From the NCBI RefSeq assembly GCF_010728155.1, contig NZ_AP022605.1, positions 3,782,001-3,846,000 of the forward strand: a stretch of DNA of 64,000 nt. Reading direction: 5' to 3'. The notes under the pieces were generated by a model. It worked only from the letters and a program-made list of their open reading frames with translations. It had not been told where the DNA came from and did not search any database. This document shows positions 17,058-25,671 of the stretch, one piece after another; the stretch's first letter is position 1; each line of letters begins with the position of its first letter. The translations under genes and the position numbers were made by a program. The stretch comes from Mycolicibacterium doricum. Lineage in GTDB: Bacteria > Actinomycetota > Actinomycetes > Mycobacteriales > Mycobacteriaceae.

Positions 17058-17663
17058 GTGAGGCAAAACTTGGCGAGCGATACCGTGAGCTATCGGTTCC
17101 GTACAGCTGCGGTTGTTGTGGCAGTGCTCGGTGTGCTGCTGTGGGTGCTAGCGCTGACCGGGCTGTTGGTGAACGACTACTACCAGTTGCGCCCTTGGCT
17201 GCATCATCCATTCATCTTCGGTACCGCCGGCTGTGCCTCGCTTGCGATCGCGTGTGGGGTGGGCATCCGGCATCGGGTGCTCAAGCCCGTCGGCATAGTC
17301 CTGTTCGTGATGGCGGGCGTTGTTGTGGTCGGCCTGGCATACCTCGCCATGGCCTTTGGCGAGAACCCTGACGAGCTGTCGCCTCACCCCTCACCTGACG
17401 GCAGCATGGAAGTGATCGTTTACGCGGACCAGAACATTATCGACCCCACGCGGGAGTTGAGTGTTCGTACCCAGAACGGCCTGTTGTCGCGGGAGAAAGA
17501 TCTTGGCTGCGTCAACCTCGACAGCAATAGGCTCGAAGGGATCGAATGGGTCGGGCCGAGGACTGTGCGCGTGCATCTAGGCCGTGGCGAGCGGATAGAC
17601 GTCACCGTGGACGAAAGCGGCCGACCCGACCAGACGATTCACTTGGGCTGTTCGACGGTGTGA
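17058..17663 (+). CDS. Three-helix membrane protein, candidate immunity protein
   Basis: 201 residues from a GTG start. Hydrophobic segments VVVAVLGVLLWVLALTGLLV, FIFGTAGCASLAIACGVGI and PVGIVLFVMAGVVVVGLAYLAMA are followed by an extracytoplasmic domain of about 100 residues with two Cys (KDLGCVNLDS; HLGCSTV). It lies just downstream of the toxin-like gene on the same strand. That position and its membrane topology fit an immunity protein, but this is inference only. Confidence 0.6.
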   Translation: MRQNLASDTVSYRFRTAAVVVAVLGVLLWVLALTGLLVNDYYQLRPWLHHPFIFGTAGCASLAIACGVGIRHRVLKPVGIVLFVMAGVVVVGLAYLAMAFGENPDELSPHPSPDGSMEVIVYADQNIIDPTRELSVRTQNGLLSREKDLGCVNLDSNRLEGIEWVGPRTVRVHLGRGERIDVTVDESGRPDQTIHLGCSTV

Positions 17664-17752
17664 GGCGATCAAACGTCTACTTAGCGAAGCTTAACACTTA
17701 AGCGGCGCAGCCGTGAATCTTGAGTCAAGTACGTGGTTGGAGTCGCGAAGAG

Positions 17753-19343
17753 TCAGGCGGCGAGCTGAGCCTGCTGGGTGAGTTCGTCGAAAGTGGTTTG
17801 GTATGCACGAGTTGCGTTGCGCAACTTGGATGTTCGTGGTGGGCTGGGGTCGGTGACCTGGGCGAGCCCGGTGCGTAGCAGGTGGTCGTGGGCGTGGGTG
17901 AATAGCAGCGCGTGCTGCAGGCCGGTGTCAGTCACGGTGTAGCGGCGGGTGCGGGGGACGCGTTCGATGAGTCCGTGGGCGCGTAGGCGCCGCAGGTCGT
18001 AGGTCATCTGGCCGGCGGTGATGTCCTCGGCGGTCTTGCCGAGCAGGGGCGCGATCAAGGTGCGCAGGTCACGGTTGGTGAACCCGTGGACCAGGAGCCG
18101 GTGGACGAGCAAGGCCTGCAGCAGGGCGTGCACCCTGGCGTCGCCGAAGCGCAGTCCGGGGATTCGGGTGTTCTGACAGGTGACGACGGGGGCGGTGAGA
18201 TCGGTGAACGCCTGGGCGCCCCGGATCGGGTCGTGGCTGATGGTTTGGACGCCGAGCAGGCGCCGGTTGGCGGAAAAGCCGATCTGCCGCAGTTCGGGCA
18301 GGCTGGTCAGCCGTTTGGTGACCCGGAAATCGTGGGGGTCGTTGATCGTGGTCTCGGTGCGCAGCGCCCTCCCTTGTTTGTAGTACTGCTTGACCTTGGT
18401 GTTCTTGTAGTCCACGTGCAGCGACGGGGTTACCCCGTTGGTGATCACCCGGTGCGGAACCGTCCTGGGTTTTGGCGCGGCCCTTGGCGATGACGCGGCG
18501 GTCGAAGATCAGCCCGACGTGGTCGGGGCGGCCGATGTCGAGGTTGTCGTGCAGAACCTGCTCGAAGAAGATCCGGCCCGATACCGGGCGGTCGAGCATC
18601 TGGGTCAGCGAGAACTCGGCCTGCAGGATGGACAGCTCGTAGCGGTAGCCGGCCGCCTCGTCCTCGCTGGTGAACGGGTTGGGCAGGATCGTCAGCCATT
18701 TGCGCAGCAGCGCGTCGATCCGCTCGGGTCCGAGGCTGTCGCAGATCGCCTGCAGCCAGTCTACGTCATCGACGGCGGCGAACCCGTTATCCAGGGCCTC
18801 GAATCCGATCCCGGCCTTGGCGGCCTGGCGTTTGGCCCACTCGTTGCCGTTGATGCACAGCTTGGCGGTGTAGGGGAAGTACGTGCCGAACTTGATGAAG
18901 AACGGGCCGAAATCCTCATCGACGCAATAGAAATAGAAGTAGTTGATGAACGCTGTGGAGCGCACCAGCCAGGCATAGGGTTCCCCGGTGGCGGGGTTGT
19001 AGCGGCGCTGGGTGCGCCACACCAGCGCCTTCTCCTGCGCCCGGCCCACGAACAACACCCCCTCGGTGCCGCTGAACCGGGCCAGGAACTGCTGGGCGAC
19101 GTCGTCTTTGCGTTCCTTGCCGAAGGACACCAACTCCAGCCCGCGCGCGGCGATGAAGCCGTGGATGTCGGCGACGAACGCCTTGGTCATCGGATCCATC
19201 AACGCCGTCGACGCGTAGTGGTGGCCGCGGTGGCCGACGAAGAAGCCCTGCACCCCGGCGCCATAGGCCAACCGCGGCACCCGCACGTTGAGATACATGC
19301 GGTCGATCGACTCCACCTCGAACATCGTGTGATCGGACAAGAC
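17753..19343 (-). pseudogene. Frameshifted transposon-associated protein of unknown class
   Basis: The upstream frame (GTG 19343: VLSDHTMFEVESIDRMYLNVRVP) runs to RRVIAKGRAKTQDG near 18465. The next frame then continues from VITNGVTPSLHVDYKN to LTQQAQLAA at 17753, about 530 residues joined. The N-terminal region has VFVGRAQEKALVWRT and FINYFYFYCVDEDFGPFFIKFGTYFPYTAKLCINGNEWA. The C-terminal part is winged-helix-like (ITAGQMTYDLRRLRAHGLIERVPRTRRYTVTDTG). I believe a family of this layout recurs in actinobacteria, but I cannot name it or assign a reaction. The break at about 18450-18470 needs one or two base losses. Confidence 0.6.
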
Positions 19344-19450
19344 ATCGCCGGCACAGCGCGCTACGGTCATCATTGGGCTCCGGTTCGGACGGGCGGCCAG
19401 CAGGCCTACCAACCGCGCTATGCGGTTCATACACCCGATCGACACGTTTC

Positions 19451-19498
19451 GACCAGGGTCTTCATCCCGTCCGGGACCAGGGTCTTCATCCCGTCCGG
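19451..19498. repeat. 24-bp perfect tandem repeat
   Basis: The 24-base unit beginning GACCAGGGTCTTCATCCCG occurs twice without a gap (19451-19474, 19475-19498). It lies between the unclassified element protein and the small DUF1059-like gene. No function is apparent. Confidence 0.9.
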
Positions 19499-19576
19499 AC
19501 CGAAGCCCCCAGCGACACCAGCAGCAGCATGCCCGTCGGGATGGGGCGAAGCCCGGCTAGACATGTGGAGGCTGTC

Positions 19577-19732
19577 ATGCGCACCATGGAGTGCCCGTGC
19601 GGGATCACGCTGACCGGAATCGACGACGACGAGATGTTCCGGCTCGGTCGCGCCCACGCCGACGAACATCACCCCGACGACTTCATTCCGCGAACAGGTG
19701 CGGACGAAGCCCGCGACGCTGCGGAGGCGTAA
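19577..19732 (+). CDS. Small DUF1059-like protein
   Basis: 51 residues from ATG 19577, with GGAGG seven bases upstream. The sequence MRTMECPCGITLTGIDDDEMFRLGRAHADEHHPDD has a CxC near the start and an HADEHHP motif, as in short DUF1059-type proteins. Its role is unknown. It precedes the metallo-hydrolase remnant on the same strand. Confidence 0.6.
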   Translation: MRTMECPCGITLTGIDDDEMFRLGRAHADEHHPDDFIPRTGADEARDAAEA

Positions 19733-19758
19733 CGGTTCACGAGTCTGGGGCAGGCGTG

Positions 19759-19890
19759 ATGTCCACGATTGACCTCGTTCCGCTGATCGGCGAGGGGTTG
19801 GGCAACTCCGCCTAGCTGGTCGATCTCGGTGACGGGCGCGCGATGGTCGTCGACGTCAGCGACGTGCGCGGGGTGTGTCGACTGCGACGT
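19759..19890 (+). pseudogene. MBL-fold metallo-hydrolase, 5' remnant
   Basis: MSTIDLVPLIGEGLGNSA is followed by a TAG stop and then, in the same frame, LVDLGDGRAMVVDVSDVRGV. This is the first beta strands of rhodanese-linked MBL hydrolases (NSYLVDLGDGRALVVD). A Tyr codon has become TAG, and the metal-binding part is missing because the minus-strand DsrE operon begins on the other side. Confidence 0.65.
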
Positions 19891-19899
19891 ACACCAAAG

Positions 19900-20256
19900 C
19901 TAGAAGGTGACCACCTGGTCGGCCCACAGCGTCCAGTCGGCCAGTTCCTCCAAGGTGGAGCGGCGGGTGTCGTCGGTGAGCATGTCATCGGTGATACCGC
20001 GTGCGTCCAGACAGGTGCTGCAGCAACCGATGTCGGCACCGTGCTGGGCACACGAAGCGATCATCCGGTCCAGGTGGTAGTAGCCGTCTGGCAGCTTCTG
20101 GCCCGCGATGGCGGCGCCGACCGCGTCGCCCATCAAGAACACCCGCACGTCGTTGTTTTCCCGCCTGGCGACGGCGACAGCCAGGCGCAGGCCGTTGAAG
20201 ACCCGTTCGCTGCCGTACGGCGCATCGTTGAGGACGAACAGCACCTTACGGCTCAC
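19900..20256 (-). CDS. DsrE family protein
   Basis: 118 residues from GTG 20256, whose GTGA overlaps the stop of the preceding gene by four bases. It starts SRKVLFVLNDAPYGSERVFNGLRLAVAVARR, with the MGDAV...G loop (VFLMGDAVGAAIAGQ) and CCSTCLDARGI. DsrE-fold proteins carry sulfur on a Cys, and the CCSTC cluster fits this position. It is the last gene of a three-gene minus-strand operon. Confidence 0.82.
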   Translation of the reverse strand: MSRKVLFVLNDAPYGSERVFNGLRLAVAVARRENNDVRVFLMGDAVGAAIAGQKLPDGYYHLDRMIASCAQHGADIGCCSTCLDARGITDDMLTDDTRRSTLEELADWTLWADQVVTF

Positions 20257-20913
20257 GGCCCTCCACCTGTGGTGTCGGTGTCGTGTTGGTTCATCGCGAT
20301 GAACCGGCCATGCCAGGCGTGATACCGGACCGCACCGGTGGTGGCGTTGACTGAAAGCATCCCGGCGACCTGATCGCCGCGCAGCGTGTGCACCGTGTAG
20401 TAGCCGGGGAAGGCGTCGGCGCCGCCGGCGTTCTCGCCGGGCCGGTTGGCTTGCAGCCACCGATCGGCGATCGCCCGGGCCTGCTCGCCGCTGACGGTAG
20501 TGATGCCGGCGCTGGTTGGGTTCATGCCGTAGGCGGTGTTCCGGATCATTGCCGGGCCGAACTCAACCTGTACCGCGCCGCTGCGCGGGCCGATGAGCAC
20601 CTCGGTGGCAAGAGTTCCGGATGGTACGGCGAGTTGGGAATAGAAGCCGTTGTCGAACTCCATCACCTCACCGACCGTCAGACCCCACCGGTCGGCAAGC
20701 CGTGCCGCGGCCCGCTCGGCATCATCAAGGTCGCGCACGGGCCCGTCACCGGCAATCGCCATGCCCCCCATGCCGGGGCCCATCATGCCGCCCGGCCCCC
20801 ATCAGGGTTGGCATCCAGCCGGCACCCACCACCCACGCGATCGAGCCGACCAACACCCCGACCGCGCTCACCCGCACAGTCACGGGCAGCCAGCGGTGGC
20901 GTAGCCAGGTCAT
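20253..20913 (-). pseudogene. Membrane-anchored PepSY-like protein, frameshifted
   Basis: From ATG 20913 the frame MTWLRHRWLPVTVRVSAVGVLVGSIAWVVGAGWMPTLMGAG is a clear signal/membrane anchor. At about 20798 a one-base shift leads into MMGPGMGGMAIAGDG and the main domain (DLDDAERAAARLADRWGLTVGEVMEF...; TTGAVRYHAWHGRFI), ending at 20253. The ending VNATTGAVRYH resembles PepSY-type domains. The ATG at 20786 could give a shorter cytoplasmic product, but the anchor in the other frame argues for a broken gene. Its start overlaps the SHOCT gene stop (ATGA). Confidence 0.6.
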
Positions 20914-21179
20914 GACGACTTCGGCTGCTTACCGGCGAGCCGATCCCGGGCTTCGACATAGGCGTCGGCGTCGATCTCGCCGGAGGCGAACCGCCGGTCC
21001 AAGATCTCCTGCGGCGTCTCGCGCCGCGGTTGACCGTAGTCGGGCCGACTGCTGGTACGACGGCCCGGCTGCGCGAGCCACACCACCGCCCACACAATCA
21101 CGCCAATGAGTGCGATCCATAACACCGGCATCAACATCATCCAGCCCCAACCCCAGCCGCCCCAATCTCCGTACATCAT
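20910..21179 (-). CDS. SHOCT-domain membrane protein
   Basis: About 89 residues from ATG 21179, with GGAGGT just upstream. An aromatic-glycine start (MMYGDWGGWGWGWMMLMP) leads into one membrane helix (VLWIALIGVIVWAVVWLA). A short C-terminal SHOCT helix pair follows (ETPQEILDRRFASGEIDADAYVEARDRL). It is the first gene of the operon with the PepSY-like and DsrE genes. Its function is unknown. Confidence 0.85.
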   Translation of the reverse strand: MMYGDWGGWGWGWMMLMPVLWIALIGVIVWAVVWLAQPGRRTSSRPDYGQPRRETPQEILDRRFASGEIDADAYVEARDRLAGKQPKSS

Positions 21180-21490
21180 TGCTATACCTCCAGCGTGGCC
21201 GGTTTCCTTTTCCACGATCGGCCCTGCGGCGTGGCTAGCGGCAGAGGCTTAGGTCTCGCCGGCCAGGGCCGAAGGTCCATCGGCACCCGCCGCGCAGTCA
21301 CCAATCGACCTTCCGTCAGCCGTCGACGGACCCGTCAGTCCCTTCTGGCCACGTTCGCGCCATCGCACGAGGTTTGACGGCCCGAAGCGGTTTCGGGCTC
21401 GGCATCGGTCGCATCGCGCCGCGAAGGCGCGGCAGATTACGACGGCCTTGGCCTCCGTACCCTCATGAGAGAGGGCTACGGCTAGGCGAG

Positions 21491-21916
21491 ATGGGGTTCA
21501 CCGACGTCCACGCCCTCTCCGTCGATATCGGCGAACTAGAAACGCAGGAGGAAAAGCAGCGTATCGCGGTCCGGCTGGGCGCGACCCTGTACGTCAGTCA
21601 CCAACAAGACGTGTTCGCCGCGGAGTTCGTGGCACCGGCAAATAAAGCTCAGGCCCTCTATCTGGGGCTGCATCCGGTCAGCTCGACACTGAGCCGCCTC
21701 TTGATCGCACGCACCGCCGTCGATCTCGCGCACGGTCTGGGTGCCCAGTGCATCATCCACACCGCCAACCGATCGCAGAACACGCTTCGACGGCTCAATG
21801 GCGCGCTGGAACTGCTCGGCTTTGACGGCAACTACGCCAGCCCGTACGACATGCAACCCGTTTCCCGCGTAGCCAAGATTGCCGGACTCCCGACGGCGGC
21901 ATCTCTTCGCCAGTAA
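21491..21916 (+). pseudogene. Argininosuccinate synthase-like, N-terminal part only
   Basis: MGFTDVHALSVDIGELETQEEKQRIAVRLGATLYVSHQQDVFAAEFVAPANKAQALYLGLHPVSSTLSRLLIARTAVDLAHGLGAQCIIHTANRSQNTLRRL follows the argininosuccinate synthase order: nucleotide-fold strand, the NA.Y.G.YP.ST.L.R..I.. motif, then the nucleotide-binding turn. The first strand with the SGG loop is lost behind a stop at about 21484, and the C-terminal half is absent. Unlikely to be active. Confidence 0.5.
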
Positions 21917-22475
21917 TCGCTCGTTGAACGGGGATTCAAACCTGTGGTGCCGGGAGTTCTGTCCACGGTCGCGTAATTCCTCAGGGGTAACTGTCCAAGC
22001 TTGATTGGAACAACGATGCCCTTTATGGCATGACGCCCGTGACGGTCGCGTACAGCCGACGACTTTCCAAGATGATCGGCCGAGTGCCGGATCTACCTGA
22101 TGGCAACTATCAGTCTCAGTTGACTGGGTCGCGGCGGGCAACGCTGTTGAGCGCGTTTGAGAACCCGCGCGCGCCACAAACATTGAGTGAGTCGCTGCTG
22201 CTTACCCGAGTGGGGAGTTCCGTCGGGCTCGCAATGCCAGCTCTGCGCGAACTCCACATAGACGCCGTACCCGCGAGCTCCGCTGTTGAGGAGACAAAGG
22301 CCGATTGCAACAGCCGCTGCCGATAACACCCGAAACCGTCAGCTACGGCATGCCAGCTGCCACGCTGCAGAAAACGGCAGTTCTCGGCATAGGTTGATGC
22401 GGCGACGGCGTCGAAACGCGCAGTCAGGCGTGCGGCTTCGCGCCGCCGCAGCGGTCAGCGCCATAGTCACGTAGC
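21917..22475. other. No supportable gene
   Basis: No frame here shows recognisable protein sequence. Short open frames on both strands look like noise. Confidence 0.4.
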
Positions 22476-23576
22476 TCATTGCCCGTATGCCGCGAATACG
22501 CCCCACACGGCCGCGGGCACCCCGGCATTACACACCTCGCCGATAGCCTGACTCAGCGCAGTGGCCGGGGCTACCCCTGCTCGCATGCACCGGTGCAGGC
22601 CGACGACGAAATCGACGGTGTCGGTGTTGTCGAGGACCGGCCACACTGGCGCAAGCACGCTGCGAACACCTGAGCCCAACAGGACCGCGGGGAACCCAAT
22701 GAGTTCGCGACCCGACGAGGTTCCGATACGGGGTAGCACTTCGCAGCTGATCAGCCACCACGTCGCGGCGGCCAGGAGCAGCGCTGGGATACGCACCCAG
22801 ATGCTGGCCGTCGATATCTGGATGAACCGTCCGAATACGTTGGTAATACCTTGTCCCAAACGGTGTTCGGGCACGCCGAAGTACCGAAAATAGTTCACCA
22901 TGTACCCGGCCTGCTCTGACACGCGGGCCATGCCGAGTTGACAGGCATCATCGGCGGTGTTCGCGCCGACGACATGCCACAGCAGCAGAACCCCGATCAC
23001 CACCGCATCAAGCAAGCTCACTCTGCGCCAGCGGCGTGGAAGAGCCCACCGGGCGCGGCGACCGTCGAAGCGGTCAAGCCGGTGCGCGATCACCAGCGTG
23101 AGCACCGCAGCCGCGATGCAGAGGATGATTGCGGCGAGCTTCACCCTCGATGGGGTCGATGCGAACCGGTTATCCACGTGCGCGGTGAGGTTCAGTCCTG
23201 CAGGCCGCGCCGGCCAGACGGATCTCCAACCGTGCCGGCCCAGCAGCATCGGCGGCTTGAGCCGCCACAATCAACCCGTAGTTCTGCGCCTACGCTGTGG
23301 CCGGCGGGATCGTGGCCAACACCAGCCGATCAGAGCCGGAGGCACCCGTAGCCACTGCGCACAGAATAGTGACCTCCACATCCAGCGGCACATAGCCAGC
23401 CAGCGGCGCATCAACGCTAGCGACGTCACCGGCGCGCGGCCATGTCAGCGCCGGCTCGTCGACCACTACCGGAAGCAACGGCACCGCCAACGCCAGCACA
23501 GCACTCAGGAGCCCTGAAACCACCGCGGCAATGGCTAGAGCGCGGTAGCAATCGTTGCGACGCCGCCGACGGTCAT
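22476..23576 (-). pseudogene. Arabinosyltransferase (emb) remnant
   Basis: The 5' part (about 23525-23290) reads VVSGLLSAVLALAVPLLPVVVDEPALTWPRAGDVASVDAPLAGYVPLDVEVTILC. An in-frame TAG at 23290 follows, then AQNYGLIVAAQAADAAGPARLEIRLAG. A frameshift near 23205 leads to LNLTAHVDNRFASTPSRVKLAA..., LLLWHVVGANTADDACQL, AGYMVNYFRYFGVPE and TASIWVRIPALL. These are the opening domain and first membrane loops of EmbA/B/C, which build cell-wall arabinan. The gene is a fragment: N-terminus abutting an IS1380 remnant, interior stop, frameshift, and the C-terminal two thirds gone. Confidence 0.8.
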
Positions 23577-24175
23577 GCGTAGCTGCGCCTCGGCGATGAC
23601 CGGCGCGGCCTGCGCCGTCGAGAGGGTGCTGATCTGCGGGGACAGACCAAGGCGCAGCAACGCGCGGCTGGCGATCTTGGCGTGCCCAAAAGAGGCACCC
23701 TGTTTCTGGTGGCCGTAGACCCGGGCGCAGCAGCGAGTCGATGTCGATGAAGGCGCGCTCCTCGATGCCCGAGCAACAGCGGCGTACGCGCCGCCAGCGC
23801 CGCCAGATGCGCGCGGACCACCACGGCGAGCTGGCTGGCGTGCCCGAACGTGAACTCGCGCAGGAAGGTGCCCAACGTCGAGGGCGCATACACCTCGTCG
23901 AACACCCGGGGTGTGCCGCCGGCGCGCAACAGGTCGGCGTCATCGATGGTGTCCGCCCCACAGGCCATCGCGGCGATGATCGACGTCAGCTTGCCGGCCG
24001 GGTTGACCGCCCCGGACTTCACCCGGGTCGACCGCAGGTCCACATGCTCGTCAATCAACCCCGAAAGACCGGACTGCTCCGCCAGTTCCAGCACCGGCAC
24101 CAGGCCTGCGGCCGACACCAGATTGTCCTCGTCGAACACCGCCGACCCAACCGTGAACGTATGCGATGATTGCAC
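23577..24175 (-). pseudogene. IS1380-type transposase 5' remnant
   Basis: From GTG 24175: VQSSHTFTVGSAVFDEDNLVSAAGLVPVLELAEQSGLSGLIDEHVDL, then NPAGKLTSIIAAMACGADTIDDADLLRAGGTPRVF. Frame changes follow, leading to GIEERAFIDIDSLL, then VYGHQKQGASFGHAKIASRALLRLGLSPQISTLSTAQAAPV. This is a different IS1380 subgroup from the 13.4-kb element. At least two frameshifts are visible and the C-terminal half is missing at the junction with the emb remnant. Confidence 0.78.
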
Positions 24176-24274
24176 TGAGAATGCCTTCCGGTACTGGGGT
24201 TTCAAGACTTCGACAATCCTGAATGTCCTAGGACAGAAGGCATTTTCGCTGTTCACACGCCGATCAGCCACTCA

Positions 24275-24640
24275 CCCATCCACGGATTCAGGCTTAGGCG
24301 CGCCGCGCCGGGTTTACTCACCCGCGGTATCGCCACACTGCGCACGCCGAGGTCGTGCAGATCTGTTCCACCGATGCCTGGCCGTAGCCCCGGTCGGCGG
24401 TCGCTGCCCGCGGAGCGTGTCCGGTACATGCAGCGATCCGTGCGATCGCCGAAGCCAGTTGTGGGGCATCCGGCGGGTTGCCGACCTCGACGTTGTGATC
24501 GAGGATGGCGCCGTCGGCGTTGTCGAGGATCTGGGTTTGTAGCCGAACTCGACGGGCTTGCCCAGGCATTCCTTGCGGATCGGTCGGGCATCAACGTCGT
24601 GCAGGCTCACCACTCGGCTCGCCGACTCGGGCATCACCCC
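24275..24640 (-). pseudogene. ISNCY-like transposase fragment
   Basis: Fragments in two frames join as CLGKPVEFGYK, ILDNADGAILDHNVEVGNPPDAPQLASAIARI, ATADRGYGQASVEQ and LHDLGVRSVAIPR. DRGYG with the preceding N-terminal catalytic strand is typical of DDE transposases of the ISNCY/IS1202 or related type. One frameshift falls between VEQ and LHDLG. Family assignment is moderate. Confidence 0.55.
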
Positions 24641-24647
24641 GGACAGG

Positions 24648-25153
24648 CGCCAGTTGTCGCTGTTCGAGCAGCTCAACGGCTACCGCTACCAGCTCATCGC
24701 GACCAACACCCGCGGCGGACAGGCCCAGCGGCTGGAGGCCCGCCACCGGGTGCATGCCCGGGTGGAGGGAAGGGCACCGGCCTGGCCCGCTGGCCCTCGC
24801 ACTCGTTCGCGATCAAACACCGCCTGGGTCACCGCGGTCGCCCTGGCCATCGACCTGCTGTGCTGGACGCGGCTGCTGTTATTGGACGCACCACTGGCCA
24901 AGGCCGAACCCGCCACGCTGCGCTACCGGCTGCTGCACGCCGCGGCCCGCCTGGTCAAACGATCCCGCCACCTGATCCTGCGGGTGCCCGAAACCTGGCC
25001 CTGGGCGCAGGAATTCGCCGCCGCCGTCAACCGCCTCCGCGTCATCCCCTGACCCGAGCGGAACCCCGTGTCCGTTCGACCCCAAGGAAGGAGAAACCAA
25101 ACCCGGGACCGTGGAACCCGGCGTCACCGCACGACACGCGGCGCCGCCGCCTA
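24648..25153 (+). pseudogene. Second IS1380 copy, 3' fragment
   Basis: This stretch repeats 14544 to about 15060 of the nested IS1380 at high identity: RQLSLFEQLNGYRYQLIATNTRGG, then NTAWVTAVALAIDLLCWTRLLLLD, ending in a stop at 25052 and the same non-coding tail. Compared with the other copy it has a deletion after RVEG and a compensating inserted A before the NTAWV segment. It ends where identity stops, at about 25153. Confidence 0.85.
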
Positions 25154-25278
25154 CCCCTGAACACCGCGCCCGTGGCGGGGGAAGCGCTCGATTCCTGGCT
25201 GGACGCCATCGCCGTCCGCCACGGCTCCTCGCTCAACGATCTGTCGCCGTCGAGCGTCGGCCTGGTCGGCTGTGTCGT
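25154..25278 (+). pseudogene. TniQ-like N-terminal fragment
   Basis: The frame LPLNTAPVAGEALDSWLDAIAVRHGSSLNDL matches the opening of TniQ-type proteins (P..GE.LDSWL...A.R....). It directly follows the IS1380 fragment and is not continued. It may be related to the broken TniQ-type gene at 43.2-44.8 kb. Confidence 0.5.
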
Positions 25279-25671
25279 CATCGGAGCAGCTCCTCCGCTT
25301 CGGCCTGCGTCAACGCATCCCACCGCTGGGCGTTGACAATGTCTGTCAACAACACCGGTAACAACAGGCCGGCGCAGGTCAGACAACAAAGGTCTTCGAA
25401 CCGGTTAGAGGGGCCGTCATGCGAAGCCCCAACGCGCGACGGCGTTGTTGAAACCTTGAACATCAGCAGGTAGGCGCGGCCGCGGCCGCACCACGGTCCT
25501 GGGCCTTCTGGCGCCCGTCCTTAATTTCTTGGCCTCCGGTCGGTATCGCGGTGCGTCAGCATCGCACGGCGAAAGCCGAGCATCCGTACGGTCACGAAGG
25601 CGTTGTCTTGGGTTCAGACGTCCGAGGTAGATTCTCGGGCGCTCTCTCAAACTACAGGGTAGGTGCTCTCA
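25279..25671. other. No supportable gene upstream of glgP
   Basis: I see no gene in this stretch. The end holds GGTAGG eight or so bases before the ATG at 25672, a plausible ribosome site for the phosphorylase. Confidence 0.4.
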
